From Hesseltinella vesiculosa (lineage: Eukaryota; Mucoromycota; Mucoromycetes; Mucorales; Cunninghamellaceae), in contig MCGT01000006.1 of assembly GCA_002104935.1 (NCBI GenBank), positions 372,001-436,000 on the forward strand: DNA of 64,000 bases, written 5' to 3'. The position numbers were made by a program, and so were the translations under genes. Numbering within the stretch: the first letter of the stretch is position 1; the number at the start of each line of letters is the position of its first letter. Positions 24,096 to 35,446 of this stretch are shown piece by piece. The notes beneath the pieces were generated by a model. That model was not told the DNA's origin. It searched no databases and saw only the letters and a list, made by a program, of their open reading frames with translations.

Positions 24096-24734
24096 GGCTG
24101 GAAAGAGAAACAGTTGAAGGAAGAATAAAAGAAGAGAAAAAAAAAAAAAACGAGCAACCATCCCTTTTTTTTTCATCACATCAATGACTCAGAATTGGCA
24201 TTTTGGCAAAAACTATGCCTTAATCACTGTCAAGCGAGCCAATGAGAACAGTAGCTGACTTGGAAACGTCTTTTTGTGTGACGATGATAACGACGGCCGG
24301 TGTGCATGAATCCACCGCTGTCGACTTCCTTGGTCATGATTGGTTGTTACCCATAGCCATGTCATCAAGAACCACCCACTTTTTTTTTTTTTTTTTTTTT
24401 TTTCGTATTTTTTTATTTCACTTGCTACTGTATTTCTCTCAACAGAGAGGCAGTCTATTTTTTTTCTTGTTTTGTGGGGAATGCATGACCAAAAAAAAAA
24501 AAACCTGTCAAACAAGTGGCGGAGGCTGTCAAGAGGACGAGAAATGATTGGCTGAGAAACCGTTGGGTGAGAGCTGAGGGTGTGACCGGTTGTTGATGGC
24601 AGGACGGCGAAAGGTGAAAATTGCAGCGGGGCGGGGGCTGGCCCAATGGCACACAGAAAAAAAAAAAAAAAGCTCGTGGGCTGTTTTGTTTTTTTTCTTC
24701 TTTTTTATTTTTCAACCCTACTCTTGTATTAATC
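24096..24734. other. Divergent promoter region TRP4 / COX6
   Basis: A 639-bp spacer between two divergent genes. A T run of about 24 lies at 24380-24403. Inverted-orientation A and T tracts near 24490 and 24658 flank it. No coding or RNA gene was recognised. Confidence 0.45.
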
Positions 24735-25283
24735 ATGCTTCGCACCACTCTTGCTAAGGCTGCTCGTGCCTCTGTGGCTCGTACTGCTATTGTTCGTCCT
24801 ACCAGTAAGTGAATGCGATTTTACTGCCACCATGGAAAGCGATAGATCCAGCACGCAAAACAAAAAAAAAGAAAAAGAAACCGTCTCGGATGATTTGTTT
24901 CGAAAAAAAACATACTGAAAATCGGTCCTTCTTTTTTTCTGATAACAGTGATGACGACTCGTTTGTACTCTGCTCATGCTGAGGAAACTTATGAAGCCAT
25001 GGCTGAACGTTATGTTCGTTTCTTTGATGGTGTTGAAGATTTGTTCGAATTGCAACGTGGTTTGAACAATGCTTTCGCTTATGACTTGGTGCCTCCTGTT
25101 TCCGTGATTGAATCGGCTTTGAAGGCTTCTCGTCGTGTCAACGACTATGCCACCGCTGTGCGCGTGTTTGAAGGTCTCAAGGAAAAGGTCGAAAACGATG
25201 GTCAATACCAAGACTACCTCAAGGAATTGGCTCCTCTCAAGGAAGAATTGGGTGTTTTGACCAAGGAAGAAATGGGTTTCTAG
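24735..25283 (+). CDS. COX6: Cytochrome c oxidase subunit VI (mammalian COX5A)
   Basis: Two exons (24735-24804, 24949-25283; phase 1) give 134 residues. This nuclear-encoded subunit sits on the matrix side of complex IV. The first exon and the start of the second encode a basic, Ser/Thr/Arg-rich mitochondrial presequence (LRTTLAKAARASVARTA). The mature part begins near YSAHAEETYEAMAERYVRFF. It then has the helical-repeat segment LNNAFAYDLVPPVSVIESAL and ends EELGVLTKEEMGF, all typical of COX5A/Cox6. The 144-bp intron is longer than most here. Strong codon bias (GCT, CGT, AAG) suggests high expression. Confidence 0.94.
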
Positions 25284-25723
25284 ATTCCCCCTTTTTTTTT
25301 TTCACCCTTTCAAAGTTTAGATAGCCATCGTTTGTTTTATTATTTTTCATCTGTCTCCCTGTTGATCTCCCTCCATATTAAAGAATTTAAAAAGACCAAT
25401 TTGTAACACGTTGCCTAGATTTGCCTAGAAAGAGTACCCAGGACCACTTTGCGTCTTTCTCTTTTCTCTTTGGCTTTCTCTTGACAGTGATACCGTTCCA
25501 TGCCACTTGGGCCACCGTCTCGACAGCAAGAAAAAGTTTTTTCATTTTTCACGCTGGACCAGGCAGGCAGCCGGGGTTTGCAATTTCCACCAATTCTGCG
25601 GCGAGGTTGCCAATGGTTTTTTTTAGGTGGAAGATGACGACGCTTGTGTTCCTTTTTTATTTATTTTTTTTCTCTCGCTTTTTTCTTTCCCTGTTTTTTA
25701 TTTTTATTTTTCCTTCCCTCCCA
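25284..25723. other. COX6 3' UTR and m-AAA protease leader
   Basis: T- and pyrimidine-rich. The protease frame is open upstream to 25421, but that part contains T-run-coded Phe/Leu stretches and is probably 5' UTR. Confidence 0.45.
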
Positions 25724-28012
25724 ATGTTGACCCGCTTATCCAAGATCGGGCCTCGATCAAGCCGATGGTTGGCCTCCCGATCAGCCACCAACACTACGGC
25801 CCTGTTACGTGAATCTCGCTCTCGCCGATTGTTTTCATCGGAAAAGGATCCTCAGGGCCAGGACAACAAACCCTTCAATATCCCAAAAGGCTTCGAAAGC
25901 TTCTTTGGTAAGGATGCCAAACCTAAACGGTCGGAAAAGCCTTCCAACGTAGAAGAAGCCACGCCCGCCAGCCAGCAGGGCAGTAGCCGGAGCAACACTG
26001 AATCTGGCCGCTCGTCCAACACCAACACCAACGGCAGCAACCCCAAGAAACCACCCATGGACCCGGGCTTCAATGCCAATATGCTCCTGGGCACAGCTGC
26101 CGGCACCTGGCTGTTGTGGAAACTGTCTTCGTCCAACGACAGCACGTCTCGCGAAATCACTTGGCAAGGCTTCCGCACCCAACTGCTGGACAAGGGCCTG
26201 GTCGACCGCCTGGTCGTGGTCAACCGCAACCGTGTGCGAGTCCATCTGCGTCCCGAAGCCACCTCGGCCGGCGTCGGTCCTCACCAAACCTTCACCTTTA
26301 GCATCGGCACCGTCGACTCGTTTGAACGCAAGCTGGACGAAGCCCAGGCCGAGCTCGGCATCCCCTCCAACGAACGCATCGCCGTGGCCTACCATGACGA
26401 AATCTCACTGCTCAACACCGCCCTGCACTTTGCCCCCACCATGCTGCTGATCGGCGTGCTCTACTACATGACCAAGCGTGGCCCTGGCGGCGGTGGCCAA
26501 GGCATCTTTGGCATCGGCAAGAGCAAGGCCAAGATGTTCAACCAAGAAACCGACGTCAAGGTCAAGTTCAAGAACGTCGCTGGGGCCGACGAGGCCAAGG
26601 AAGAAATCATGGAATTCGTCAAGTTCTTGAAGCACCCCGAAGTCTACGAACGCCTGGGCGCCACCATCCCTCGCGGCGCCATCCTGTCCGGTCCTCCCGG
26701 CACAGGCAAGACCCTCCTGGCCAAGGCGACGGCCGGCGAGGCCGGCGTGCCCTTCTTCAGCGTCTCAGGCTCGGAATTCGTCGAAATGTTTGTCGGTGTC
26801 GGCCCTTCGCGCGTGCGGGACCTGTTTGCCAATGCCAGGAAGAACGCCCCCTGTATCATCTTTGTGGACGAAATCGATGCCATCGGTAAAGCCCGTGGCA
26901 AGGGCGGCCAGATGGGCGGCAATGACGAACGCGAAAGCACCCTCAACCAGCTGCTGGTGGAAATGGACGGCTTTGGCTCCAGCGAACATGTGGTGGTGCT
27001 GGCCGGCACCAACCGCCCCGACGTGCTTGATCCTGCCCTGATGCGTCCTGGCCGTTTTGATCGCCACATCGCCATCGACCGCCCCGACATTGGCGGCCGT
27101 GCCCAAATCTTCCATGTGCACCTCAAGCCCATCAAGACCTCCGAAGACCTGGATCTGCTGGCCCGCAAGCTGGCCGCCCTCACCCCCGGTTTCTCTGGCG
27201 CCGACATCCACAACGTCTGTAACGAAGCCGCCCTGATCGCCGCCCGCCACCACAAGGACAGCGTGACCGAAGCCGATTTCGAACAAGCCATCGAGCGTGT
27301 CATTGCCGGCCTGGAAAAGAAATCGCGTGTGCTGTCGCCCGAAGAAAAGAAGATTGTCGCCTACCACGAAGCTGGCCATGCCGTCGCTGGCTGGTACTTG
27401 AAATATGCCGATCCTCTCCTGAAAGGTAAGTCGCCAGCCGTCGCCCTCTGCCACTGACCTCTCCGCTTTTTAGTGTCCATCATTCCTCGCGGCGTGGCTG
27501 CTCTGGGCTATGCCCAGTACTTGCCCAAAGATCAATATCTTTACTCTGAAAACCAATTGCTCGACCGCATGTGTATGACCTTGGGTGGCCGTGTCAGTGA
27601 ATCGATCTTCTTTGGCTCCGTCACCACCGGCGCTCAAGACGATTTGCAAAAGGTCACCAAGATGGCCTACGCCCAAGTCACCACCTATGGTATGAATGAC
27701 AAGGTCGGCCCTCTGTCTTTTTACGATCCTCAGCAAGAGCAACAATTCCAAAAACCCTACAGCGAACAAACCGGCTCACTCATCGACGACGAAGCCCGTA
27801 AGATGGTGACCGATGCCTACCAGCGTACTATCCAACTCTTGACCGACAAGAAGCCCGAAGTTGAAAAGGTGGCCAAGCTGTTGTTGGAAAAGGAAGTCAT
27901 CACACGTGAAGATATGGAAAACGCCCTGGGCATGCGTCCCTTTGAAGAAAAAACCGTCTATGATGAATATGTGCGCAAGCCAAAGGTACAAGAAGAAAAA
28001 AAGTCGGCTTGA
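25724..28012 (+). CDS. AFG3: Mitochondrial m-AAA protease subunit (Afg3/Yta10 type)
   Basis: Two exons (25724-27425, 27474-28012; phase 1) give 746 residues. This is the matrix-facing ATP-dependent zinc protease of the inner membrane; it degrades unassembled proteins and matures ribosomal protein L32. I start at the ATG 25724, where an Arg/Ser-rich presequence begins. Two membrane spans (about residues 115-130 and 230-250) bracket the intermembrane-space domain. The AAA module has Walker A GPPGTGKT (323-330), Walker [12 protein letters not shown] and the second region of homology. The protease domain has HEAGH (548-552). A further good GT...AG pair (27986-28034) would replace the last nine residues (VQEEKKSA side) with a Pro/Ser tail ending at 28100 (759 residues). 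That ending resembles other fungal m-AAA tails, so the longer form may be the main one. Confidence 0.94.
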
Positions 28013-28330
28013 TCCTCACCTTTGTTTTTTACAGCAGGTCGAAGCCCCCCCTCCTTTTGAATCCTCTCCTTCCAACGATGGACAAGTGAACTCTTCATAG
28101 ATTTCTTTTTTTCAACTTTTTTGCATAGATTTTTTATTTTCCCCTCCCATTGATTAGAGACCCTCGCCCTTTCACCCCACTCTATGCCCCTACTCCATTC
28201 TTTCATTTGGAATCATGTTGTATGCTTTTTTGACATTTCCCCACTTTTTTTTTTTGTTTTGTATATTATTTTGGTTTCCCATTAAAAACTCTTGATTCTC
28301 GAGCATACATGGATGGCTTCAACATGTTTA

Positions 28331-29575
28331 TCAAGAACGCCCAAGGGCTTTCCCAAGTTGGACCAGCTGGTTTTCTTGATAGGCAAGCAGCTGTTGCTGC
28401 GTTTGAAGGGGAATCGGGTCAGAAGGGGCCAGGGTATCGAGTAATTGACAGCCGTGCATCAAGCCAAGTAACAAGGGCCGGTGATCCGATGACGGCACTG
28501 GGTCCTGCTGAAGGCCATGGTTTCTATTTTTGGTGTACAGGGTATCGTGTGCCAACAAGCAGTCTGTGCCCAAGTGCAGGTCTTTTGTCTGTAAAAAAAA
28601 AAAAAAAAGGTTAGGGCTTTAGACAAGTTTCTTTTTTCTTGTACCTCCACCAGCCAATCATGATCCGGAATGCTGGCAACTTGCATGGCGAATGGATAAT
28701 CGAGCGGTGCCCATAATTCAACCCAATCTTAAATTGGATGATATTGAATCCCCCCATCAAAAAAAAAAAAATATTGGATCAGTCTTCTTGTTTTGCTTGG
28801 CATTTGTCTCCCCCTATCTTTTGCTCACCAAGGTTTTTCTGTAGCCAAGATTCAATGTCGATCCAATGGAGGTCAACAGTGGGAGTGGTATGCCATTGAT
28901 GTTGAACCCTGTAACGACAAGCCACGGCTTTGATCTCGGCTGACGAGCCAAGCGACCCAAACAGCCGTTGTTCTGAGCCAGCAGTGACAGTGTGTAACAT
29001 AGATCGGCGCATTTGCAATGGCATCATTAATGATGGTGTGACGCTAACAAGGTGAGCAGATTGCAATCTAAAAAAATAAAGGTCGTGGCCTGTTAGTCCT
29101 TGGGAACGCCCCCCTAGCTTTTTTTTTTTTTTTCTGCACGTTTTTTTTTTTTTTTTGATTGAACTCACAAATCCCGAGGAAGTAATTTGCCCAAGGAAGC
29201 ACAGAGCCAGACGCGGTCACAATGCAACGTGGCAAAGACGGAGTGGAGCTGAACGGCCGGTTGGGCGGGTGAAGGGTCAGGGACCGGCGGTGACGCGCGC
29301 AGTAACGACACAAGGCCAAGAGGAGGTAAATGGCGTGGCCGGGGGGTTTTGGCAGAGTAAGAGGCAAGACTGTGTTGTAGATCCTGCTGCAGCATCTTGG
29401 CTGATTTAGCCAGAAAGTGTTGTTTTTGTAGCAACTATTGCATGGGTGAGATGGGTAGCAAACACAAGCTGGGGCTTACGGTGCGCTTGGTGATCTTGTA
29501 CTGATGGCGAGCACATTCATAGTTTTTTGAAAGTTTTGCTTCAAGCTGACTTGCAGGTTCTGGTGGTTTACCCAT
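28331..29575 (-). CDS. Uncharacterised 313-residue protein
   Basis: Five exons in transcript order (29575-29480, 29434-29169, 29067-28829, 28727-28645, 28588-28331) join in phase at every junction (0, 2, 1, 0). This strongly suggests a real gene even though I do not know the family. The N-terminus is hydrophilic. Residues ~33-65 form a Gln/Leu-rich helix. A Pro-rich linker follows, then a mixed globular part with several Trp and His residues (WHTTPTVDLHWIDIESWL, WVELWAPLDYPFAMQ). A C-terminal Gln/Leu-rich helix ends in GKALGRS. There is no signal peptide or membrane span. If exon 3 were read through its donor, a stop would follow at 28779 (216 residues). The gene diverges from the GDP-mannose pyrophosphorylase gene across 253 bp. 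Confidence 0.65.
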
Positions 29576-29828
29576 TTTGGTCAAGAAGGGAAAAGTTGGG
29601 GAGAAAGGAAAAAAAAGGATCGACGGCAGGATGAGACCAACAGCGGTTCAGACGCCATCTGATTGGATGAGCGTGTGCAGTCTAGGCTAAAAAAAGTTTT
29701 CCAATCTTGCGCTATGGTGAGACTCCGAATATTTTTTATTTTTAAAAAACGTCCAAGTCCCTTTTTTTTTTTTTTTCTTTCTTTTTTCATCATCTCTCTC
29801 AACTTTTTAATTTTATATCTCGTATACC

Positions 29829-31140
29829 ATGAAAGCTATTATTCTCGTCGGTGGTAAGTCAATGAAGAAGAAAGAAGGACCAAGGGTGGTGGATCGAGAA
29901 TATCTGGGTAGAAGAGATGACCATGTTGACTGATGACCTTCATTTCTAGGGTTTGGCACTCGTTTGCGACCTCTTACTTTGACACTTCCTAAACCTCTTG
30001 TTGAGTTTGCCAACCGACCCATGATTCTTCATCAAATCGAAGGCTTGGCCAAGGTAAGGAGGGTAGCAGGAGACGGACGAAGAAACTCATCGGTTTCTCT
30101 TAGGCTGGTGTCACTGATATTGTGTTGGCTGTCAACTATCGACCTGAAATCATGGTGGCTGCCTTGAAAGAATATGAAAAGGAATACAATGTCAACATCA
30201 CCTTCTCGGTGGAAACAGAACCCTTGGGTACGGCTGGTCCCTTAGCCTTGGCTCGTGAAATCTTGACCAAGGATGATTCGCCCTTCTTTGTCTTGAACAG
30301 TGACGTGATCTGTGATTATCCCTTTGAAAAATTAAGAGACTTCCACATGGCCCACGGTAACGAGGGAACCATTGTTGTCACCAAGGTGGATGATCCCTCC
30401 AAGTATGGTGTCATTGTCAACCAAGCTGGCCACCCCTCCAAGATCGAACGCTTTGTGGAAAAGCCCAAGGAATTCATCAGTAACAAGATCAATGCTGGCA
30501 TCTATGTCTTGAACCCTTCTGTATTGAACCGTATTGAGGTAAAAATAGCCGCCTAAAAAAAGAGTCACCTCGAGGTTTTGCAAGTGTCTCACATTTTTTT
30601 TTTTTTTAGCTCAAGCCCACCTCGATCGAAAAGGAAGTGTTCCCTTTTATTGCCCAGGACGGTCAATTGCACACCTTTGATTTGGACGGCTTCTGGATGG
30701 ATGTTGGTCAACCCAAGGATTACTTGACCGGCACCTGCTTGTATCTGAACCACTTGAACAAGACCCAACCTGAACAATTGGCCAACCCCACTTTGGATTA
30801 CATTCACCAAGGCAATGTCTTGATCCATCCCTCTGCCAAGATCGGTAAGGGCTGCCAAATCGGCCCCAACGTTGTTGTTGGCCCCAATGTCGTCATCGGT
30901 GATGGTGTGCGCTTGCATCGCTGTGTGTTGTTGGAAGGTGTCAATGTCCAAGACTATGCCTGGGTCAACTCTTCCATTATTGGCTGGCACTCCACCTTGG
31001 GCCGATGGTCTCGTCTGGAAGGTTGCTCTGTCCTTGGCGACGACGTCACTGTCAAGGCCGAAATCTATGTCAACGGTGGGTCCATCTTGCCCCACAAGTC
31101 CATTGCCGCCAACATCACTGAACCTCAAATCATCATGTAA
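29829..31140 (+). CDS. MPG1: Mannose-1-phosphate guanylyltransferase (GDP-mannose pyrophosphorylase)
   Basis: Four exons (29829-29853, 29950-30053, 30104-30538, 30610-31140) give 364 residues; the first exon holds only 25 coding bases. The enzyme makes GDP-mannose from GTP and mannose-1-phosphate, the donor for N-/O-mannosylation, GPI anchors and wall mannans. The nucleotidyltransferase signature [18 protein letters not shown] starts at residue 8. [11 protein letters not shown] carries the metal-binding Asp, and FVEKP is conserved downstream. The C-terminal ~110 residues form a left-handed beta-helix of hexapeptide repeats ([20 protein letters not shown]) and end in EPQIIM, as in yeast Psa1 (361 residues). 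The biased codons (TTG, AAG, GTC) suggest strong expression. Confidence 0.97.
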
Positions 31141-31454
31141 AAGCCCTTTTTTATCGCGTCTTCCCCCCTTTTCGTCCCATGTATATTTTCTTTGATTCTC
31201 CCTTTACACATCTAGTATAGCCATACTCTTTGCTCGCTTTTTTTTTTTTTTTGGATTTACGTCATTTATTACTGGTTTTTTTTTTTCCTATCCACCTCTT
31301 CAGATTTAATAAACATGCTTCTCAATTACTAAAAATGCAATTTCCTATGGAATTGGCATGTCACCACGAGTGTGGTCACACAACATGAAACGAGCCAAAA
31401 ATAAAAAAAAACACCGCCCAGTTCTTTTTTTCTTTTCTGCAAAACGTGTCCTTC
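31141..31454. other. Convergent 3' UTRs
   Basis: T15 near 31239-31253, an AATAAA at about 31309, then the Aurora kinase 3' end on the other strand. No gene is seen. Confidence 0.5.
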
Positions 31455-32737
31455 TCATGTCGACTGTAACCAGGGATGGTCTAGTAGCTTTTTCAGTGAC
31501 GAACGGCGACCCAGCGGCTGCAGAGCTTGCTGAATAAAATCACGTACATGAGGACTGACATGGTCAGGAAATCGATAGTGCACACGTGTAATATGACGGT
31601 AGGTGTCATTGTAATCCTCGTGTTCAAAAGGCGGCACGCCCACTACCAGTTCATAGGCCAACACACCCACGGCCCAGACATCCACCAAAGGCCCATGAGG
31701 TCTGTTTTCAACCATCTCTGGAGGTAGATAATCCAATGTGCCACAAAATGTCTTGCGCCTGCCCTGTCGATCCAGCACCGCCCAACCAAAATCCGACAAT
31801 TTCAGCGTCCCATTCTTGTCCACCAAGACTTTTTGACAAAAGGAAAAAAAAAAAAAGTAAATCATCCAAGGACTCTGAAGAGACAAAACTTACTATTTTC
31901 CGGCTTAATATCACGATGCACAACACCAAGGCCATGGATGTAATCGAGAGCACTGACCACCTGTGCAATACACTGTAAAAAAAAATGAGAGGGAGCTCCT
32001 TTTCTCTTTCCTTCACCTGCCTTTGCCGCCAAATCTTCCTCCAGCCTGCCCAGGCTTTCGAGTTTTTTATAGAGCGAGCCTTGGTTGGCATAGTCCAGCA
32101 CAAGGTACAGGTGAGCAGCATCTTGGAAATAGCCATACATACGAAGAATATGGGGGTGCTGCAGGTGAGCGTGGATTTCGATCTCGCGCTTGACAAACGG
32201 CACAATGCCAGCATCCAATAACTCTTGCTTGATCAAGATCTTTAGCGCCACCACCTGCTTCGTCGCCTTCTCACGCGCCACATACACATTGCCAAATTTC
32301 CCTGTGCCAATGTTCTTGCCCACCTCAAAGTCATCAATCTGCCATTCAAGTTTCCTTGTAAAAGGAAGGCGCGTCAGTGGTGAATTCTTTTTGCTGGCGA
32401 CTTACTTTGGTCGTGGCTGGGCAAATTCTGGTTCGGGAGGCCGCTTGACATCAATGGCGATGACGGCTGGATTGACCCCCAGTTCTCGTCGTACCACAGG
32501 CGAGTCCATGTAATTGGCATGGGGACTAGATGTCTGGGCGATCTTTTGATAATGCTGAACACGTCGATCCCGATAGGCACCAATGGAAAAGGGTATATGG
32601 GAATGCTGTGAATACTGGGAAGGATGACGGGGGGTATAGTCGACAAGGACGGATGTTGTAGTCATTGGAGATGGCGATCTTGTAAAGGATGGCGACAAGG
32701 ACGCCTCATCCAGCGTCATGGACTCATGATCCGTCAT
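31455..32737 (-). CDS. IPL1: Aurora-type mitotic Ser/Thr kinase
   Basis: Four exons in transcript order (32737-32406, 32354-32021, 31972-31894, 31828-31455) give 372 residues. The chromosomal-passenger kinase corrects kinetochore attachments and drives cytokinesis. The N-terminal ~110 residues are disordered. The kinase domain starts at WQIDDFEVGKNIGTGKFGNVY, followed by VVALKILIK (catalytic Lys), HRDIKPEN, LSDFGWAV and the Aurora-specific activation loop RRKTFCGTLDYLPPEM. It ends with LLDHPWL. Phase only works if the second intron uses a GC donor (AAG|GCAGGT, 32020). With that, the protein reads EEDLAAK|CIAQVVSALDY, matching Aurora kinases; the nearby GT donor would shift the frame. The C-terminus lacks an obvious D-box extension. 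Confidence 0.94.
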
Positions 32738-32991
32738 GGAAGCGAATAAAAAGAACACAATAAAAAAAAATTCACCGCCAAACGTTCTCTCCCCTCTTTT
32801 TCTCCCCTTTCCAAGAAGGGAATTGTCTATTCGCCTGAGTTTTTTCCATGCCTGTCCATAAGCAAATAAACCCCAAGGCATCACCTCTTTTTTATTCAAT
32901 TTGCTTTGTCCCATTTTTTTTTTTTTTTTTACTCTTTTGAAAGGTTTCTAGCCATTTTTATAGAGGTCCCTTTCAGAAACACACCGCCGAT

Positions 32992-33392
32992 ATGTACGTT
33001 TTTTGCACTTCTCTGGTTATCATCACCTTTGCCCTCCTGTCAGCCGTCCATGGTCTTGTCATACGTAAGCCAATAGAGAGTGTGAGAGCGTAACATCAAG
33101 TTGGCCGAGAAAGTAGGAAATGACCCGATGTACTTTTCTTACAGCTGCTCTACGCTCTGGCAGCATCTCTCTGCGGGCCACGGGATCGGCCCAGTACTTG
33201 GCTGGACCAGTCGCAAACACAGGTGCTCTCGCTGTGGATGTCGATGCCGGTCGAGCCTGTCTACTTGGTCTGAATGACTGCCCCGATGACCAAATCTGCG
33301 TCACCAAAGATGAAAACTACGGCCACTGTGGCCCCAATCCAAAGCAACTGCTGAAAGCGATGGCTGCCTCGGCCGACATTGAGCATTCCTAG
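32992..33392 (+). CDS. Small secreted cysteine-containing protein
   Basis: Two exons (32992-33064, 33145-33392; phase 1) give 106 residues. The N-terminus is a clear signal peptide (VFCTSLVIITFALLSAVHG, cleavage near residue 21). The mature protein is about 85 residues. A Ser/Ala/Gly-rich part is followed by a compact four-Cys module (C-x6-C-x5-C-x8-C, ACLLGLNDCPDDQIC...GHCG) that could form two disulfides. There is no transmembrane or GPI signal. I do not recognise the family. Secretion is well supported by sequence; any role as an effector-like or wall-associated peptide is speculation. An AATAAA lies about 13 bases after the stop. Confidence 0.7.
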
Positions 33393-34024
33393 ACAACCAA
33401 GCAAATAAATATGAATATCAAAAAAAATGGCCCCGCTTTTTGATTTATGCGGCTTCATCCTTTTTTTTTTTTTTTGGCCCTTTTTGACTGGCTTGTCCTG
33501 TGTGTTTGGCTCATTAAGCAGGCGCCGTCCTCTAATGAGGCGCTGTAGGTAGGCACATGCGGGTATTGAATGTTGGCCAAAGGGCTTTTTTTTTCATTTT
33601 TTTGGCGGGGGAACTGGAGGCTAAACAGTGCCATGGTGGGTGGATTGGTCTTGGCTGATCGACTTGATTTTTTCAGTCATATTACCTATTATAAGGGTGG
33701 TACCTTGGGCCAGCCAGCATCAGCCAAAATCTATTCACACCAAACTTTGCACATAGCACTTTATGAAGGGACACTGCCGTCCAAAGAATAGCCATGCCAA
33801 TCCACCACAGGGCACGCCAGCCAGGCTGACATTCTTTGGTAGGTAGCCTTGAACCAGTGACGATGGTTATTCTTCTACTTCCACCTCTGATCCTTTACCA
33901 CCTGACACTTGTAAGCAGCAATAGATTCAACTTGAATGGAGGGCAGAACGCTTCATCGGCATCCATCAAACGGCAAAGGCTGTTGGGAAAAATTGTAGCC
34001 CAGAGTCCAGAAAAAGCCTGCTTC

Positions 34025-34065
<41 letters not shown>

Positions 34066-34068
34066 CAC
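33393..34068. other. Intergenic with long poly-T
   Basis: After the secreted-protein 3' end there are scattered T runs, then one of the longest homopolymers of the window just before the CIA30 start. Short frames here are unconvincing. Confidence 0.45.
34027..34061 (+). repeat. T35 homopolymer immediately before the CIA30 start codon
   Basis: Thirty-five T in a row, ending seven bases before the ATG at 34069. It may be a core-promoter or nucleosome-excluding tract, or the pyrimidine tract of an upstream intron. Confidence 0.9.
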
Positions 34069-34941
34069 ATGGCTATGCTTTCTTATTTACGTCGCACGGC
34101 ATCTGTTGCTGCCGAATCCACTGCCAAAGGTATAATTGATTGATGATATGTCCTAGGTATCAAGCCTGATGCTCACATGTTTTTTTTAATGACATTTGCA
34201 GCTCTACGCATGGATGGGCTGCACGGCTGGAAGAAAGAAATGCCCATGCTTTCGTTCACTGCAAAGACAGATCTAGATCGTTGGGCTCTTGGCTGTGACA
34301 AGGACATTGGTGGATTCTCAGAGGCTGCATTGGACATCACAGAAGAAAACACCGGCTCCTTCCACGGGCGACTCTCCTTGGATCTACCAGCAAACACCGA
34401 AATCAAACAAAGTGGATACGCTGCCATTCGATCCAAGGTAAAAAGGAACGATGACAGAAAAATAGGACCCCCAGGACTCACACCTTGCTTCCCCGACTAG
34501 ACACCCGAGTCTTCCATGTTCGGCACCCCTTGCTGGGACACAAGCCTGTTCCGCTATCTGGCCCTACGAGTCCGAGGTGATCAGCGCAAATACTTTGTCA
34601 ATATCCAAACCGACGGTGTTATCCAAACGGATCTGTATCAACACCGCCTGTTCTTACGCACACCCGGCCAATGGGAAACCGTCATGGTAAGGCTCAAACA
34701 TGATGCAGCACGAGTGGCAGGATAAACTGACCCTCTCCTTTAGATCCCTTTCCGAGACTTTATTCTGACCAACAATGGGATCATCCAGGAACAGCAGATC
34801 GAAATGTTTCGAGAAAAGGTCAAAACCGTCGGCATTTCCATCATGGACAAGACCGATGGCCCATTCAGGATAGATATCGAATGGATCAAGGCCATGAACA
34901 CCGAATCCACAGAGGGCGACATGGACCGTATTTCTTCCTAG
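34069..34941 (+). CDS. CIA30: Complex I intermediate-associated protein 30 (NDUFAF1-like)
   Basis: Four exons (34069-34129, 34202-34437, 34501-34686, 34744-34941) give 226 residues. CIA30/NDUFAF1 is a mitochondrial chaperone for assembly of the complex I membrane arm. A short basic N-terminus (MLSYLRRTASVAAEST) serves as presequence. The domain has the typical jelly-roll pattern DLDRWALGCDKDIGGFSEA, SGYAAIRSK, a middle YLALRVRGDQRKYFVNIQT strand block, and the final IPFRDFILTNNG. A second Met (34075) is in frame and could be used instead. Its presence implies respiratory complex I in this organism, unlike Saccharomyces. Confidence 0.92.
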
Positions 34942-35446
34942 AGGGAAAAATAAAGTGGAAACATCCCTAATGTACGATAGTCTTTTTTTTTTTTTTTTTA
35001 AATCATCCAATGCAACCTGAATCCAGAGCAACGCTCTCAGCAAACTTCGCCCTTCCTCTTCCATCCCTTGTGCTTCTTGTTACAGTCATAGCATGCAGCT
35101 GGCTGTTTATTCAGCACTTTTGACGTGACCTAACGATGGGTGCACGGTGGCCACCAGCAACAAAGACAAAAAAAGAATACCCAGCTCTCAGCTGCTCGAG
35201 CAAAGGCCGTCTTGGTGGTCATAACCATTGCCCCATCCGGCGTTACATTGGGGTACTAACATTCTCTGAGACAACAGCTCTGGCGGCAATGGACAGTAAA
35301 ATGGGCCATCGAGTTTCCTTTCTGGACAGACAGAGGCGGTCGAAATCTGTCACCATTGGCGTCGGGGTTTCGAAGGAGACCGAAGACGTCAACACCACGT
35401 TTTTTTTTCTTCAGTTGCCAGGTTTTCTCTCCTACTATTCTCAATC
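34942..35446. other. Intergenic
   Basis: CIA30 3' flank with T19 at 34981-34999, then the probable TBCA promoter. No gene is seen on either strand. Confidence 0.45.

Noticed and set aside
33836..34135. 99-codon frame before CIA30
   Set aside because: Its middle is the poly-T tract read as poly-Phe, and it overlaps the better-supported CIA30 first exon in another frame.
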